From Fischerella sp. JS2 (lineage in GTDB: Bacteria; Cyanobacteriota; Cyanobacteriia; Cyanobacteriales; Nostocaceae), in NCBI RefSeq assembly GCF_032393985.1, contig NZ_CP135918.1:3906001-3970000 (forward strand): a stretch of 64,000 nt of DNA, written 5' to 3'. Shown piece by piece: positions 1 through 8,235 of the stretch. The notes beneath the pieces were generated by a model, which saw only the letters and a program-made list of their open reading frames with translations, was not told where the DNA came from and did not search any database. Made by a program: the position numbers and the translations under genes. Within the stretch, counting starts at the first letter, position 1. Each line of letters starts with the position of its first letter.

Positions 1-226
1 CACGCCAGTTAGTAATTTGATCTGGACATTCAACTACTAAAGTCAAAGCATTAGCATAGCTAAGAATGTACCAACGACAACTAGATAATAAATTTTGAAC
101 AGTGCGATCGCAAGCATTAAAAAAATAACTACTAATAGAATTTTCTAGTTGCTGACGCAATATAATATCTGCTGAAGTTAGCTGAATAGGGTGTAAATCA
201 TCCTTTGGTAAAAATTCCTTATTCAT
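1..226 (-). CDS. unidentified protein, N-terminal part only
   Basis: The first 75 codons of a leftward gene run off the left edge of the window. The visible N-terminus (MNKEFLPKDDLHPIQL...) shows no signal peptide, membrane segment or motif that I recognise; three cysteines lie near residues 39, 50 and 67. An AAGGAG-like ribosome-binding sequence directly abuts the ATG with no usual gap, so the exact start is uncertain. The reading frame is open to the window edge and contains a HIP1 site, as the neighbouring genes do. I do not know its function. Confidence 0.6.
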   Translation of the reverse strand, partial: MNKEFLPKDDLHPIQLTSADIILRQQLENSISSYFFNACDRTVQNLLSSCRWYILSYANALTLVVECPDQITNWR

Positions 227-976
227 CTCCTTATCTCTCTTAATTACTACATAGAATTTAGACTCACAAAGCTGGAAATTACAGTTTTTACTAGTCTAAC
301 TGATTCAACCTCCAGTAACTCTTCCATGATTAAAAGTAAATATATTAAGATTAACGTGAGTTTTTAGAATATGGTTTTACCTCTGATCAAACTTTTTTCT
401 ACGCTGTTAGAGGCTAACAAAACCAACTTGTATATTACTCCTTTCCTATGTTTTAGGAGAAGGAGAGCAAAGGGGAGAGGTTCGTTGTACTGACGTTAAA
501 ATTAAAAATTTATTTTAGGTTTATAACTGGATTAAAGCTGAAGTAGCAATTTTACTTATATGATTGATGTTTTCTATCTAAAAAGTAATACTTCAAGCTT
601 TTATAATTCCAGATAGATTTATAATAAACATAAATAATTTTAAAAAAGAATCCTTTGATACTATTGCTGTGTAAAATGGTAATCTCCAAGTTAATATCAA
701 TGAATTTTTATATTTATATTAGAAAATAATTCTCAATTTCTAAATTATAAAAGCAAACTGCTACACTGTCTATTTTTGAAAACAACACCTTAATCAGCTC
801 AGTAAAAAGCCTTTTGCTTATAAAAACTAACTATTAATTTCTAAAAACAGTTTTGAGAAAAGTTTTCAAAGATAATTACACTAAAAGTTAATTAATAAAG
901 TAAATCTTAAATTTATAGGGTGCGTTACACCGCGTTAACGCACCTCATAATAACTACATAGTTTAATACTTACGTA
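227..976. other. AT-rich gene-free stretch
   Basis: About 750 bases between the divergently placed left-edge gene and the convergent end of the CBS-CP12 gene. Both strands are strongly AT-rich and broken by stops. No RNA gene was recognised. Near 919-945 there is a fragment of the dispersed 'GGTGCGTTACACCGCGTTAACGCACC' type of hairpin (stem GGTGCGTTA / TAACGCACC). Confidence 0.5.
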
Positions 977-1573
977 TTAACCTACGTTCACTGGATGACG
1001 TCCATTAGAGAATAGCTGTCTTGCTGATTTTTCTAGCTTGGGTGCGCCATAAAAACATGCTTCTGCTTCGAGTTCGTCTACAAAATCCCAAGCTTCTACG
1101 GCTTTTTTAGAATCCGCGCCGTAGCTACTGGAAATTGAGCGAGCATTTGATACGGCTTTTTGGAGTTCTTTTTGCAAGAAAGCTAATTTGGGTTTTTCCA
1201 GGAAATCACCTTTGGTAATAATGTCGGTAACAGAAATAATGCCAAGTAATTCACCTTGAATGACAGGCGCACGCCAAACACCTGTATTTGCAAATAGCCG
1301 TGCGACGTATTCCACATCAAGATCGGGATTGACAACGATGCAAGGCTTACTCATGATTTCATAGACATATACCTTTTTGGGATCTTTTCCATAGGCGACC
1401 ACCTTAGATACAATATCTGTCTCAGTCACAATACCGTATGCATCTGCATCGTTTCGAGGTTCTACAATCAACGCCCGTAATTCTTTGAGCCTCATGAGTT
1501 TGACTGCTTCTGCTACAGTAGCCGAACCACGAATAGTGGCTACATCTTGAGTCATAATATGCTTGGCTCTCAT
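977..1573 (-). CDS. CBS-CP12 fusion protein
   Basis: A 198-aa protein with two CBS motifs (about residues 1-125: MRAKHIMTQDVATIRG... and IMSKPCIVV...GIISVTDIITKG) followed by a C-terminal segment carrying the CP12 core AWDFVDELEAEA. CBS pairs bind adenine nucleotides. CP12 proteins bind phosphoribulokinase and GAPDH to switch the Calvin cycle, and CBS-CP12 chimeras are a known cyanobacterial variant. The tail keeps the helical core but lacks the paired redox cysteines of classical CP12, so redox control is doubtful. I place the start at the ATG at 1573 because AAGGAG lies eight bases upstream; a TTG nine codons further upstream is the alternative. Its position beside the nif cluster suggests a link between carbon and nitrogen metabolism (inference). 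Confidence 0.8.
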   Translation of the reverse strand: MRAKHIMTQDVATIRGSATVAEAVKLMRLKELRALIVEPRNDADAYGIVTETDIVSKVVAYGKDPKKVYVYEIMSKPCIVVNPDLDVEYVARLFANTGVWRAPVIQGELLGIISVTDIITKGDFLEKPKLAFLQKELQKAVSNARSISSSYGADSKKAVEAWDFVDELEAEACFYGAPKLEKSARQLFSNGRHPVNVG

Positions 1574-2194
1574 AATTTCTGCTCCTTTTCCTTTATGCAA
1601 GGAAATAGATTCTTTGATTCTTTCCTAGCTGCGTAAGCGTCGAAGAGACACGCTTTATCTAAATAATTAGGCTCAATTGCAATTCCTAAAAATCACTGCT
1701 GTAGAAAGTGATTACTACTAAATTTAGTCAATTTTCGTTCTCTGATTTCTCAATTTCTTTGACTTTTTTAGAATAAGATTTACGCCTTCGCCCATTATTA
1801 ATGATCTGAAATATATTTTAAATTCTCTAGGATTGAGAATTTAGTCAAAGTTTCGGAAATCATTAATTCAAGAGAACATATCACTTTGTCCTACTGAATA
1901 TTTAGCTTTTTAGGAAACAATTTATCCTACATTCATATCTTAGTCTTTATCACAAACTTAAACAAAGAATTAGTTATAAAACTTTGCAGTAATATTAGTT
2001 AATCAAATGATTAAAACAAACTATATTTTGGATAAGTATTTTGATTCTTCTAGTAATTCGCCATACTTTTATTTAGAAAAATATTGTAGATACTATACTA
2101 AATTTATATAAATATAAAAAAAATCTAAAAAAACACAGGTACATTATATTAAATAGATAACATAATCTAGGAAAATAACCAAAAATACGAAAAA
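1574..2194. other. intergenic region, probable divergent promoters
   Basis: About 620 AT-rich bases between the leftward CBS-CP12 gene and the rightward mop gene, so both promoters should lie here. I found no open frame resembling a gene, no RNA gene and no convincing NtcA site (GTA-N8-TAC). Confidence 0.5.
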
Positions 2195-2404
2195 ATGAAA
2201 ATAAGCGCTCGTAATACTCTTAAAGCTACTGTGAAAAAAGTAGTACCAGGGTCTGTCAATACCGAAGTTATATTAGAATTAGCTCCTGGTGTAGAAGTAA
2301 CTGCAATCATTACAAAATCTTCAGCAGATAACCTTCAACTTGCTGAAGGTAAAGAAGCTTATGCTGTGGTGAAAGCAACAGATGTAATGGTTGCTGTTGA
2401 TTAA
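2195..2404 (+). CDS. mop: molybdopterin/molybdate-binding protein (Mop, TOBE domain)
   Basis: A 69-aa single TOBE/Mop domain (MKISARNTLKATVKKV... through the ...AVVKATDVMVAVD ending typical of the fold). Molbindins of this type assemble into oligomers that bind oxyanions such as molybdate and are thought to buffer molybdenum in the cytoplasm. Its location at the end of a nif cluster fits supply of Mo for FeMo-cofactor. The length is normal for a one-domain molbindin. An IS1-family element begins 20 bases after the stop, so any downstream co-transcription is broken. Confidence 0.85.
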   Translation: MKISARNTLKATVKKVVPGSVNTEVILELAPGVEVTAIITKSSADNLQLAEGKEAYAVVKATDVMVAVD

Positions 2405-2415
2405 AAAAATAGTTA

Positions 2416-2423
2416 GTTCTTTG
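2416..2423. repeat. target-site duplication, left flank of IS1 copy A
   Basis: GTTCTTTG here is repeated exactly at 3180-3187, directly abutting the two ends of the insertion sequence. An intact 8-bp duplication marks a simple, recent transposition. Confidence 0.85.
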
Positions 2424-2447
2424 GGCGTTGCTGAATAAAGGTATGTT

Positions 2448-2795
2448 TTAGGCAGGTAAGGGAACAGAACGATATTTGAGGTAGTGCAATAACAATCGAA
2501 CAGAGTATCTCAGCATTTCCTCGGTTTTGGAATAACATAAAGTTTTACGATGAAGACGAGCCAAATAATGTCTAAGCCTTGTGTTTTCATTTTCGACTCG
2601 TGTCATGTAGGTCTTACTCACAATTTGGTCACCATCAGGAACAAAACAAGGGTAAACAGGGTATCCATCTGTGACGTAAAAATAACTCTGCCAACACTGG
2701 ACAATGTTCCATAACTGTTGGAAAGTAGTCGAACTACGATCACCTAAAACCCAAGCAAGAATACCTTGAGTAAAGTGATTTACCGCCGTCCACAA
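2448..2795 (-). CDS. IS1-family transposase, catalytic part (InsB-like)
   Basis: The 115-codon frame encodes the C-terminal part of an IS1 transposase: TDGYPVYPCF contains the second catalytic aspartate, and ENENTRLRHYLARLHRK and YSKTEEML match the conserved IS1 end with the glutamate. The only apparent start is a TTG inside the overlap with the upstream frame. As in IS1, it is most likely made by a -1 ribosomal frameshift on the run of eight A residues just upstream, giving the InsAB fusion (...GSKKNKIWLWTAV...). Confidence 0.88.
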   Translation of the reverse strand: MWTAVNHFTQGILAWVLGDRSSTTFQQLWNIVQCWQSYFYVTDGYPVYPCFVPDGDQIVSKTYMTRVENENTRLRHYLARLHRKTLCYSKTEEMLRYSVRLLLHYLKYRSVPLPA

Positions 2796-3139
2796 CCAGA
2801 TTTTATTTTTTTTGAACCAATAAATGTTTCTAATTCATCTAGTTCTCCCACCTGCGGAATTTCCTTTGAATTTGGTGTATCCGCCAATTGTGTACCCACT
2901 CGTTTAACCCAATGAATAATGGTAGTATGATGAACGTTTTTCACCCTTTCAATTCCACGAAATCCCATACCATTGACGTACATTTTTAGGCATTCTTGTT
3001 TGATTTCATCCGAGTAGCCCCTGGGTGGTTTATAGACATCAATGAATTGACGACCACAATCACAGCAAATGTGATTCTGTTTACCTCTTTTCTTTCCATT
3101 CTTACGGTTATGACAAGATCCACAGCGTGGACATTCCAT
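2780..3139 (-). CDS. IS1-family InsA-like protein
   Basis: A 119-aa protein with a zinc finger (MECPRCGSCHNRKNGKKRG, then HICCDCGRQF; four cysteines) and a helix-turn-helix (GMGFRGIERV...HHTTIIHWVKR), the N-terminal DNA-binding part of IS1 transposases. Alone it would bind the element ends and act as a repressor. Frameshifted into the next frame it forms the active transposase; the first acidic catalytic residues lie in ELDELETFIG near its end. It overlaps the downstream frame by 16 bases. Confidence 0.88.
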   Translation of the reverse strand: MECPRCGSCHNRKNGKKRGKQNHICCDCGRQFIDVYKPPRGYSDEIKQECLKMYVNGMGFRGIERVKNVHHTTIIHWVKRVGTQLADTPNSKEIPQVGELDELETFIGSKKIKSGCGRR

Positions 3140-3248
3140 GATTAATTGACCTCAATTCATACCGCTATTATGCAACGCCGTTCTTTGTTGGTAGTTGGTG
3201 GTTGAGCGTCACAAAAAATAACTAACAACAACCAACAAATCACACAAT

Positions 3249-4193
3249 TTAATTAACTAATTTCATCATTGCTTGAGTAAAATTGTGGGTAATTTGCAAA
3301 CTATCAACTACCATAGCTGCACATAACAACATCATGTAAAGAATAGAGTAAAGAAAAAGCGATCGCGCAGATTGTTTATCCTCTGAGTATTGCAAAAGCC
3401 CCCAGGCTTTTTTAATCAAGATAGCTCCGATAATAAAGGCTGTACAGCCATAGACAGTACCTACTGCTTGTAGAGGATCGATCAACAAAAACGTAGCCGG
3501 GACAAGCATTAAAGTATATACCCAAATCTGCCGGGCGGCGGTGATATTATCAGTAACTACAGGCAGCATTGGTACACCTACCTTGGCATAATCTTCGCTA
3601 ATCATCAAAGCTAACGCCCAAAAATGTGGAGGTGTCCACAAAAAAACGATCACAAATAATAACCATGCTGTCCAACTCAGTGTACCTGTAACTGCTGCCC
3701 AACCCACCAACATGGGAACAGCCCCAGCCGCACCACCAATGACAATATTCAATGAAGTGTGGCGTTTAAGTAAATGAGTGTATACGCCTACATAAAATAA
3801 AATCCCAGACATTGCTAGTAAAGCGCTAAGCAAATTTACAAACCCTGTCAGCAATGTAAAAGAAATACAAGCCAAAGCGATCGCAAATATTAAAGCATGA
3901 GTAGGTTGGACACGACCAGAAGGTAAAGGACGATGGCGCGTGCGTTCCATTTCATAGTCGATATCGCGATCATAGACACAATTAAAAGTTTGAGCGCTAG
4001 CAGCAGCAAAAGTTCCACCAGCCAGAGTTACTAACATTAATATCGGATCTAAGTTTCCTTTAGATGCGATCGACATACTAGCAGCTGTCGTAATCAATAG
4101 CAAAGGAATAATTCGGGGTTTTGTGAGTTGATAGTAACTCTGAACTACTTGTAAAAAGTTGTGATAGTGGTGCGTGACGGTATTCCCAGTCAT
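3249..4193 (-). CDS. ctaB: protoheme IX farnesyltransferase (heme O synthase)
   Basis: A 314-aa UbiA-family polytopic membrane enzyme that transfers farnesyl to heme B to make heme O, the first step toward heme A for cytochrome oxidase. Both Asp-rich prenyl-diphosphate motifs are visible: NCVYDRDIDYEMERTRHRPL in the first half, and WTPPHFWALALMISEDYAKV in the second. About eight to nine hydrophobic segments follow the usual pattern and length is normal. It usually neighbours ctaA and cox genes; here it lies alone at the end of the nif block. Respiratory oxidases protect nitrogenase from oxygen, so the placement may not be random (inference). Confidence 0.93.
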   Translation of the reverse strand: MTGNTVTHHYHNFLQVVQSYYQLTKPRIIPLLLITTAASMSIASKGNLDPILMLVTLAGGTFAAASAQTFNCVYDRDIDYEMERTRHRPLPSGRVQPTHALIFAIALACISFTLLTGFVNLLSALLAMSGILFYVGVYTHLLKRHTSLNIVIGGAAGAVPMLVGWAAVTGTLSWTAWLLFVIVFLWTPPHFWALALMISEDYAKVGVPMLPVVTDNITAARQIWVYTLMLVPATFLLIDPLQAVGTVYGCTAFIIGAILIKKAWGLLQYSEDKQSARSLFLYSILYMMLLCAAMVVDSLQITHNFTQAMMKLVN

Positions 4194-4464
4194 ATTTTTA
4201 CTATTAAATGGGTGTGGGGGTGTAAGGGTGTAGGGGTGTAGGAAAAGTCATATTTCCATATTTGCTTGTGGGGATTTTCCCGTGATTGACTGTCTTGAAA
4301 ATATAGTAGAAAGCGTATCTACGTATTCTTTAGTCCGTTAAAACGGATCTTTGCTATAAGCCTAGAACTTTAGTTCCAAGCGTACTCAAGTTAAGGTGCA
4401 ATATCTAAATATTCTAAAAAGAATTAAAAATCAACCAATAACCTAACTAATAACAAACATATAA

Positions 4465-4716
4465 TTATCTTTTAACAATTCGGACATAAATTTTACCAGC
4501 AATTTCCTTACTAATCGTTAATCTTCCTTGTCTAACGTTGATAACAAGATTAGGAAATTGTTGTTCTACAGTGAAGTATATTCCTGGAGTTAGACCCAAA
4601 GATATCACTTGATTAAGAAGGTTTTCGTCCTGAGTGTTACAGAACTGAATAATTCCTTGCTCTCCTATTTTCAGTAATTCTAATGAAGAACCAGTGACAC
4701 TGAAAGCGTTAAACAT
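4465..4716 (-). CDS. feoA: FeoA-domain protein
   Basis: An 83-aa protein made of one FeoA/SH3-like domain (EQGIIQFCNTQDENLLNQVISLGLTPG pattern; the LGLTPG turn is characteristic). FeoA is a cytoplasmic partner of the ferrous-iron transporter FeoB. No feoB is nearby, and a stand-alone feoA at the fdxH end of the nif block is the usual arrangement in heterocystous cyanobacteria. It probably serves iron supply to nitrogenase. It is the most promoter-distal member of the block. Confidence 0.8.
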   Translation of the reverse strand: MFNAFSVTGSSLELLKIGEQGIIQFCNTQDENLLNQVISLGLTPGIYFTVEQQFPNLVINVRQGRLTISKEIAGKIYVRIVKR

Positions 4717-4961
4717 TTAGTAGTTAGTATTAAAAATACTAATTGTTTATTTGTAAAATAAAACTAAAGAATCAACCAAAATATATAAAATAAGGTTATC
4801 TTATAATTAACAACAATATTTGAAAAATAATTGTTACGAGCTACTCACTTCAGCCAGTATAAAATTATTCTTTATTAATAAAGAAGTCATAGCTGTATCA
4901 TAGCTATGACCTCGAAAATAGCTAAGGAAAGAACAATAAAAGGAAGAAAGAAATTAGAGAT

Positions 4962-5261
4962 TTAAACAAGATAAGGTTCTTGATGTGTTTTAATTGTGCA
5001 GTTAGAACGAGGATAGGTAACGCAAAGTAATGCGAATCCTTTAGACATCTGCTCATCATCTAAGAAGATTTGCTCAGACTGATCTACTTCACCTTCAACT
5101 ACCTTACCAACACAGCTAGAGCAAGAACCAGAGTGGCAAGAGAAGGGTAATTCAATACCATTTTCTTCTGCTGCTTCTAAGATAGTAGTATCTTCATCAA
5201 CTTCAATTGTGGCGTCAAGGTCTTCTTTTTTGTTGATTAATCTGACTTGGTAGGTAGCCAT
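4962..5261 (-). CDS. fdxH: heterocyst [2Fe-2S] ferredoxin
   Basis: A 99-aa plant-type ferredoxin with cluster ligands Cys42, Cys47, Cys50 and Cys80 ([11 protein letters not shown] ... LLC). Lysines at positions 10 and 11 (INKKED) match residues known in Anabaena FdxH to matter for contact with nitrogenase reductase, separating it from photosynthetic PetF. It carries electrons to NifH in heterocysts. It follows hesB by about 86 bases containing TTAGTTATTAG-type repeats. Confidence 0.93.
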   Translation of the reverse strand: MATYQVRLINKKEDLDATIEVDEDTTILEAAEENGIELPFSCHSGSCSSCVGKVVEGEVDQSEQIFLDDEQMSKGFALLCVTYPRSNCTIKTHQEPYLV

Positions 5262-5280
5262 TTTTGTGTTCTCCTCAAAA

Positions 5281-5345
5281 AAACTTAGTTATTAGTTGTT
5301 AGTTATTAGTTAATAGTTGTTAGTTGTTTTCTACTAACCACTAAC
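5281..5345. repeat. short tandem repeats (TTAGTTG/TTAGTTA)
   Basis: Degenerate heptamer repeats such as TTAGTTATTAGTTG fill the hesB-fdxH gap. The same kind of repeat fills 8108-8175, 11041-11140, 18262-18322 and 18735-18815 inside the nif block. They are typical of filamentous cyanobacteria. Confidence 0.75.
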
Positions 5346-5347
5346 CG

Positions 5348-5719
5348 TTAACTGCAAGGTACACCTGCTGATGAGCAATCACCCGTTTTAAATGATTTGC
5401 CACAACCACAAGTTTCTGTTGCATTTGGGTTAATAAATTTGAAGCCACCTTCCATTACACCGTCAATAAAATCGATGACGATTCCTTCAAGTAATGGCGC
5501 ACTTTTGGCATCAACGTAAAGAATTACTTTACCTTGCTGGATGACTAGATCGTCTGGTTTTGGCTGGCTAGTGACATCCATTGCATATTCATAACCACTG
5601 CAACCACCATCTTTAACAGATATGCGGATACCTTTTGTAGCACCATTGGCATCAGGAGCAGAACCTGCTAAAAATGCCCGTAGACGAAATTCTGCTTTTT
5701 CTGTCAAAGTAACAGTCAT
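5348..5719 (-). CDS. hesB: HesB, IscA-type Fe-S carrier
   Basis: A 123-aa A-type Fe-S carrier with the three conserved cysteines: Cys40 in GGCSGYEY, and Cys104 and Cys106 in ETCGCGKSF. Proteins of this type receive or deliver clusters during Fe-S assembly; HesB is the nif-linked form expressed with nitrogenase in heterocysts. It lies between hesA and fdxH in the canonical order, with its start at an ATG preceded by AGGAGG (AGGAGGTCTAATG). Confidence 0.92.
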   Translation of the reverse strand: MTVTLTEKAEFRLRAFLAGSAPDANGATKGIRISVKDGGCSGYEYAMDVTSQPKPDDLVIQQGKVILYVDAKSAPLLEGIVIDFIDGVMEGGFKFINPNATETCGCGKSFKTGDCSSAGVPCS

Positions 5720-5811
5720 TAGACCTCCTAACTTTTACAAATTTGTTGTTTGTTAGTAGTTGGTAGTTGGTTGTTCCAAACAACAAAGAACAAACAACAA
5801 ACAACAATTTT

Positions 5812-6600
5812 TTAATGACTAATGACTGTGGATTTTGTTTGCAAGTATCTCCAAGGTGCATTGTTACCGCATACTGGACAGCAGCGATCGCGATAAGAAC
5901 GGCGCTTAGCAAATTCCATGCGGGTCAAATCCATTGTCAGTAGTTGCGATAACAAAGGTTGACTATAACCAGTGATGAGTTTGATTGCTTCCAAAGCTGT
6001 CAAACAAGCAAGAGTACCAGACACAGCACCTAAAACTGAAAACCCGCGTCTATCCCAGTCTGGTTTCTCTGGAAATAGACAAGATAAACAAGGCGTCACA
6101 CCAGGAATAATCGTAGTTAGGTAAGCCTCCATCCCGTCCATCGCGGCTTCTACCATTGGTTTACGCCAACGTACACAAGCTGCATTTAGCAAATCGCGTT
6201 CCGTAAAATTATGGGCGCAGTCTAGTGCCATATCAGCAGATTGCACTAAGGAGTCTACATTCTCCTGATTAATATACTCATGAACCGCTTCCACCTTGAC
6301 ATCAGGATTGATAACTTCGAGAGTTTCCTTTGCCTTGAAAACTCTTGGCTGACCAACCCAATCGTGCGTCATCAAAATTTGACGATTCATATCATCCAGT
6401 CGCAAGTCACCACCCCGGACTAGGATCAGCCGACCAACGCCTGCTACTGCTAGGTAAAGCGCTGCCGTACCACCTAATCCTCCCACACCTGTCACCAAAA
6501 CAGTCGCTGACTTGAGACGCTTCTGCGCTACTTCACCAAAATTTGGGAGCATCATTTGGCGACGGTAACGTTCTAACTCGGTAGGCGTTAGGTCTATCAC
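5812..6600 (-). CDS. hesA: HesA, ThiF/MoeB-family adenylyltransferase
   Basis: A 262-aa E1-like protein: ATP-binding VTGVGGLGGTAALYLA near residue 35, the conserved DDMNRQIL and D-rich loops, and two zinc CxxC pairs (CLSCLF and CCPVCG). ThiF/MoeB proteins adenylate the C-terminus of a small sulfur carrier. HesA is required for full nitrogenase activity in cyanobacteria, with a proposed role in Fe-S or molybdenum-cofactor metabolism. It starts 10 bases after nifW ends, so the two are probably translated from one message. Confidence 0.92.
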   Translation of the reverse strand: MIDLTPTELERYRRQMMLPNFGEVAQKRLKSATVLVTGVGGLGGTAALYLAVAGVGRLILVRGGDLRLDDMNRQILMTHDWVGQPRVFKAKETLEVINPDVKVEAVHEYINQENVDSLVQSADMALDCAHNFTERDLLNAACVRWRKPMVEAAMDGMEAYLTTIIPGVTPCLSCLFPEKPDWDRRGFSVLGAVSGTLACLTALEAIKLITGYSQPLLSQLLTMDLTRMEFAKRRSYRDRCCPVCGNNAPWRYLQTKSTVISH

Positions 6601-6610
6601 TTTTTACCTC

Positions 6611-6928
6611 CTAATCAGAAGTGATTTCTGTCAGCGTGACTACATTTTTAGGCTTCTGTTTAAATACTTTGAACAGCTTTTGTTCTTGAGGTGTGGATTC
6701 CAGAAAAACCTGATAAGCTTTTTGCAAAGCCTCACAATATTTATTTAATCTATCTTCTGGACTGAGGTCAGTATAATTCTCATCAATTTCTTGAATATAT
6801 TCTGAGAACTTCTTCAAAATATGTAGACGATTTACACTTACAACTTTTTGGTCATAAGATAATCCAAAAAATTCAAAATATTCCTCCGCTTCTGTGAGCT
6901 TTTGGAATTTGTTCCAATCTTCGCTCAT
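6611..6928 (-). CDS. nifW: nitrogenase-stabilizing protein NifW
   Basis: A 105-aa NifW-family protein (MSEDWNKFQKLTEAEEYFEF, ...VVSVNRLHILKKFSEYI). NifW is needed for full MoFe-protein activity and is thought to protect or help mature it. Its ATG overlaps the stop of the upstream DUF683 gene by four bases (ATGA), showing translational coupling. Length is typical. Confidence 0.9.
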   Translation of the reverse strand: MSEDWNKFQKLTEAEEYFEFFGLSYDQKVVSVNRLHILKKFSEYIQEIDENYTDLSPEDRLNKYCEALQKAYQVFLESTPQEQKLFKVFKQKPKNVVTLTEITSD

Positions 6929-7125
6929 TTGCCTTGCTCCATGATTTTGAGTTGTTGCTTTAGTTCATCTAGCTGACGATAAATTTCATAAGTCGCAGCT
7001 GCAACATCCATAAGTTTTTGGTAATCTGTTGGCAACCCTTCCGCTAAATCATGCAGATCCATTTTCATTTGACCTGCTTTACTGTTGAGGCGTTTGATTT
7101 GAGTTTTTAGTTCTTCAACCTTCAT
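6925..7125 (-). CDS. DUF683 (CCE_0567-like) nif-associated helical protein
   Basis: A 66-aa almost entirely helical protein with heptad hydrophobics (MKVEELKTQIKRLNSKAGQ...), matching the small DUF683 family found only in nif clusters. Its biochemical role is unknown; family members form small helical bundles. It sits between the DUF269 gene and nifW, overlapping nifW by four bases. Confidence 0.82.
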   Translation of the reverse strand: MKVEELKTQIKRLNSKAGQMKMDLHDLAEGLPTDYQKLMDVAAATYEIYRQLDELKQQLKIMEQGK

Positions 7126-7215
7126 TTGTCATTTGTCATTTGTTATTTTTCATTTTTCATTTGTCATTTGTCATTTTCCTTTACCAATGACTAATGGCCA
7201 ATAACTAATGACGAT

Positions 7216-7692
7216 TTACAATCTTCCCACTTCAGGAAATTTTTGAGCTAATTCCACACCTTTTTGAACTAGCTTTTCTCCCTCTTCTGCTACTTTTTCT
7301 AGTGACTCAAAACCAAAACGATGAGCATCTCGTAATGTTTTTACTGCTAACAAAAGACGACCAGAAAAAACTAGTGCCCAGCCAAAACCCTCATGACTTA
7401 AATCAACTACAACCTGGGATAACAAACCAGTTTCTTGTTCAATCCGGGCAGCGACAGCACGATAAAATGCCATTATTCGCCCAATTGTTACTGGGTCAAC
7501 CTCGCCTTCTACAGAAATTTCGCGTTTCTTTTGTTTGCTAACTATAAAGGGTTTAAGGATTAATTCATCTGACCAATTTCGGTATACACCGTAACTATCT
7601 TGTCCACGAATTTGTTGAATGATCGCTTTCAAAAAAGGTGAATTTACAACTTCACTAGGGGCGGTTCCGTTGACACTATTAGTTGTACTCAT
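7216..7692 (-). CDS. NifX-associated nitrogen fixation protein (DUF269)
   Basis: A 158-aa DUF269 protein (SPFLKAIIQQIRGQDSYGVY, NWSDELILKPFIV, DLSHEGFGWALVFSGRLL). The family always follows nifX and is presumed to act in FeMo-cofactor assembly or transfer, but its reaction is not known. Its start overlaps the nifX stop by four bases, implying coupled translation. Length is standard. Confidence 0.9.
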   Translation of the reverse strand: MSTTNSVNGTAPSEVVNSPFLKAIIQQIRGQDSYGVYRNWSDELILKPFIVSKQKKREISVEGEVDPVTIGRIMAFYRAVAARIEQETGLLSQVVVDLSHEGFGWALVFSGRLLLAVKTLRDAHRFGFESLEKVAEEGEKLVQKGVELAQKFPEVGRL

Positions 7693-8105
7693 ACAGTTGT
7701 TTCTTCTTCCAGTTCTAAGTCATCAAAATTCAGGTTTTTTTGCTGCAAAGCTTTACGTAACCAAGGTGGTGGACTACCTTTGAGAGTTTCGACTAATTTG
7801 TTGAGGGTCTCAGCAATTTCATCTTGCTCTGAACGTGCTTTAATTGGAGTAACACCTGTTTTCAGTAATTTGGCAGCAGCACTACTACCAATTGCTGTAA
7901 CATACACAATTGTGCATTCTTTTAATGCATTGAGTTTAGGGACGAGCTTATCCTCATTACCATCTTCTTTGAGGTTTCCATTAAATTTGATAGTTTCTAC
8001 AAATTGATAACCATCTTGGGAAACTTCATAAACATCGATCATCTTTGCCCAACCAAAATGAGCATTGACATGAACTTGGTCAGTAGTTGTGAAGGCTATT
8101 TTCAT
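7689..8105 (-). CDS. nifX: nitrogenase cofactor carrier NifX
   Basis: A 138-aa protein of the NifX/NafY/NifB-C fold (MKIAFTTTDQVHVNAHFGWA, ...IVYVTAIGSSAAAKLL). NifX holds the NifB cofactor and VK-cluster between NifB, NifEN and the apo-MoFe protein. The His in NAHFGWA is the residue expected for cofactor contact. The gap to nifN contains TTAGTGG repeats and a 22-bp hairpin repeat (8126-8147). Confidence 0.92.
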   Translation of the reverse strand: MKIAFTTTDQVHVNAHFGWAKMIDVYEVSQDGYQFVETIKFNGNLKEDGNEDKLVPKLNALKECTIVYVTAIGSSAAAKLLKTGVTPIKARSEQDEIAETLNKLVETLKGSPPPWLRKALQQKNLNFDDLELEEETTV

Positions 8106-8125
8106 CTTTATTTGTTAGTGGTTAG

Positions 8126-8147
8126 AGACGCGATGTTCCTCGCGTCT
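8126..8147. repeat. dispersed 22-bp hairpin repeat, copy 1
   Basis: Perfect 8-bp arms AGACGCGA / TCGCGTCT around TGTTCC. Three more copies lie at 24189-24210 (opposite orientation), 43484-43505 and 56964-56985 (opposite), each beside GTACA or CTACT. This is a mobile-looking intergenic repeat family. Confidence 0.8.
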
Positions 8148-8235
8148 GTACATTAGTAGTTAATGGTTAGTAGTTAGTGGTTTACTCCCCACTGCCCCTA
8201 ATCCCCACCAGGGAACCCCGAGTTCCCCATTGCCC

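Larger units (their letters stand above)
2424..3179 (-). mobile_element. IS1-family insertion sequence, copy A
   Basis: A 756-bp element with imperfect terminal inverted repeats (GGCGTTGC-n2-AATA-n2-GGTATG at both ends) and an 8-bp target duplication GTTCTTTG (2416-2423, 3180-3187). It holds two overlapping frames arranged like insA/insB of IS1. The second copy at 60400-61155 lies in the opposite orientation and encodes identical proteins. It sits between mop and ctaB. Confidence 0.93.
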
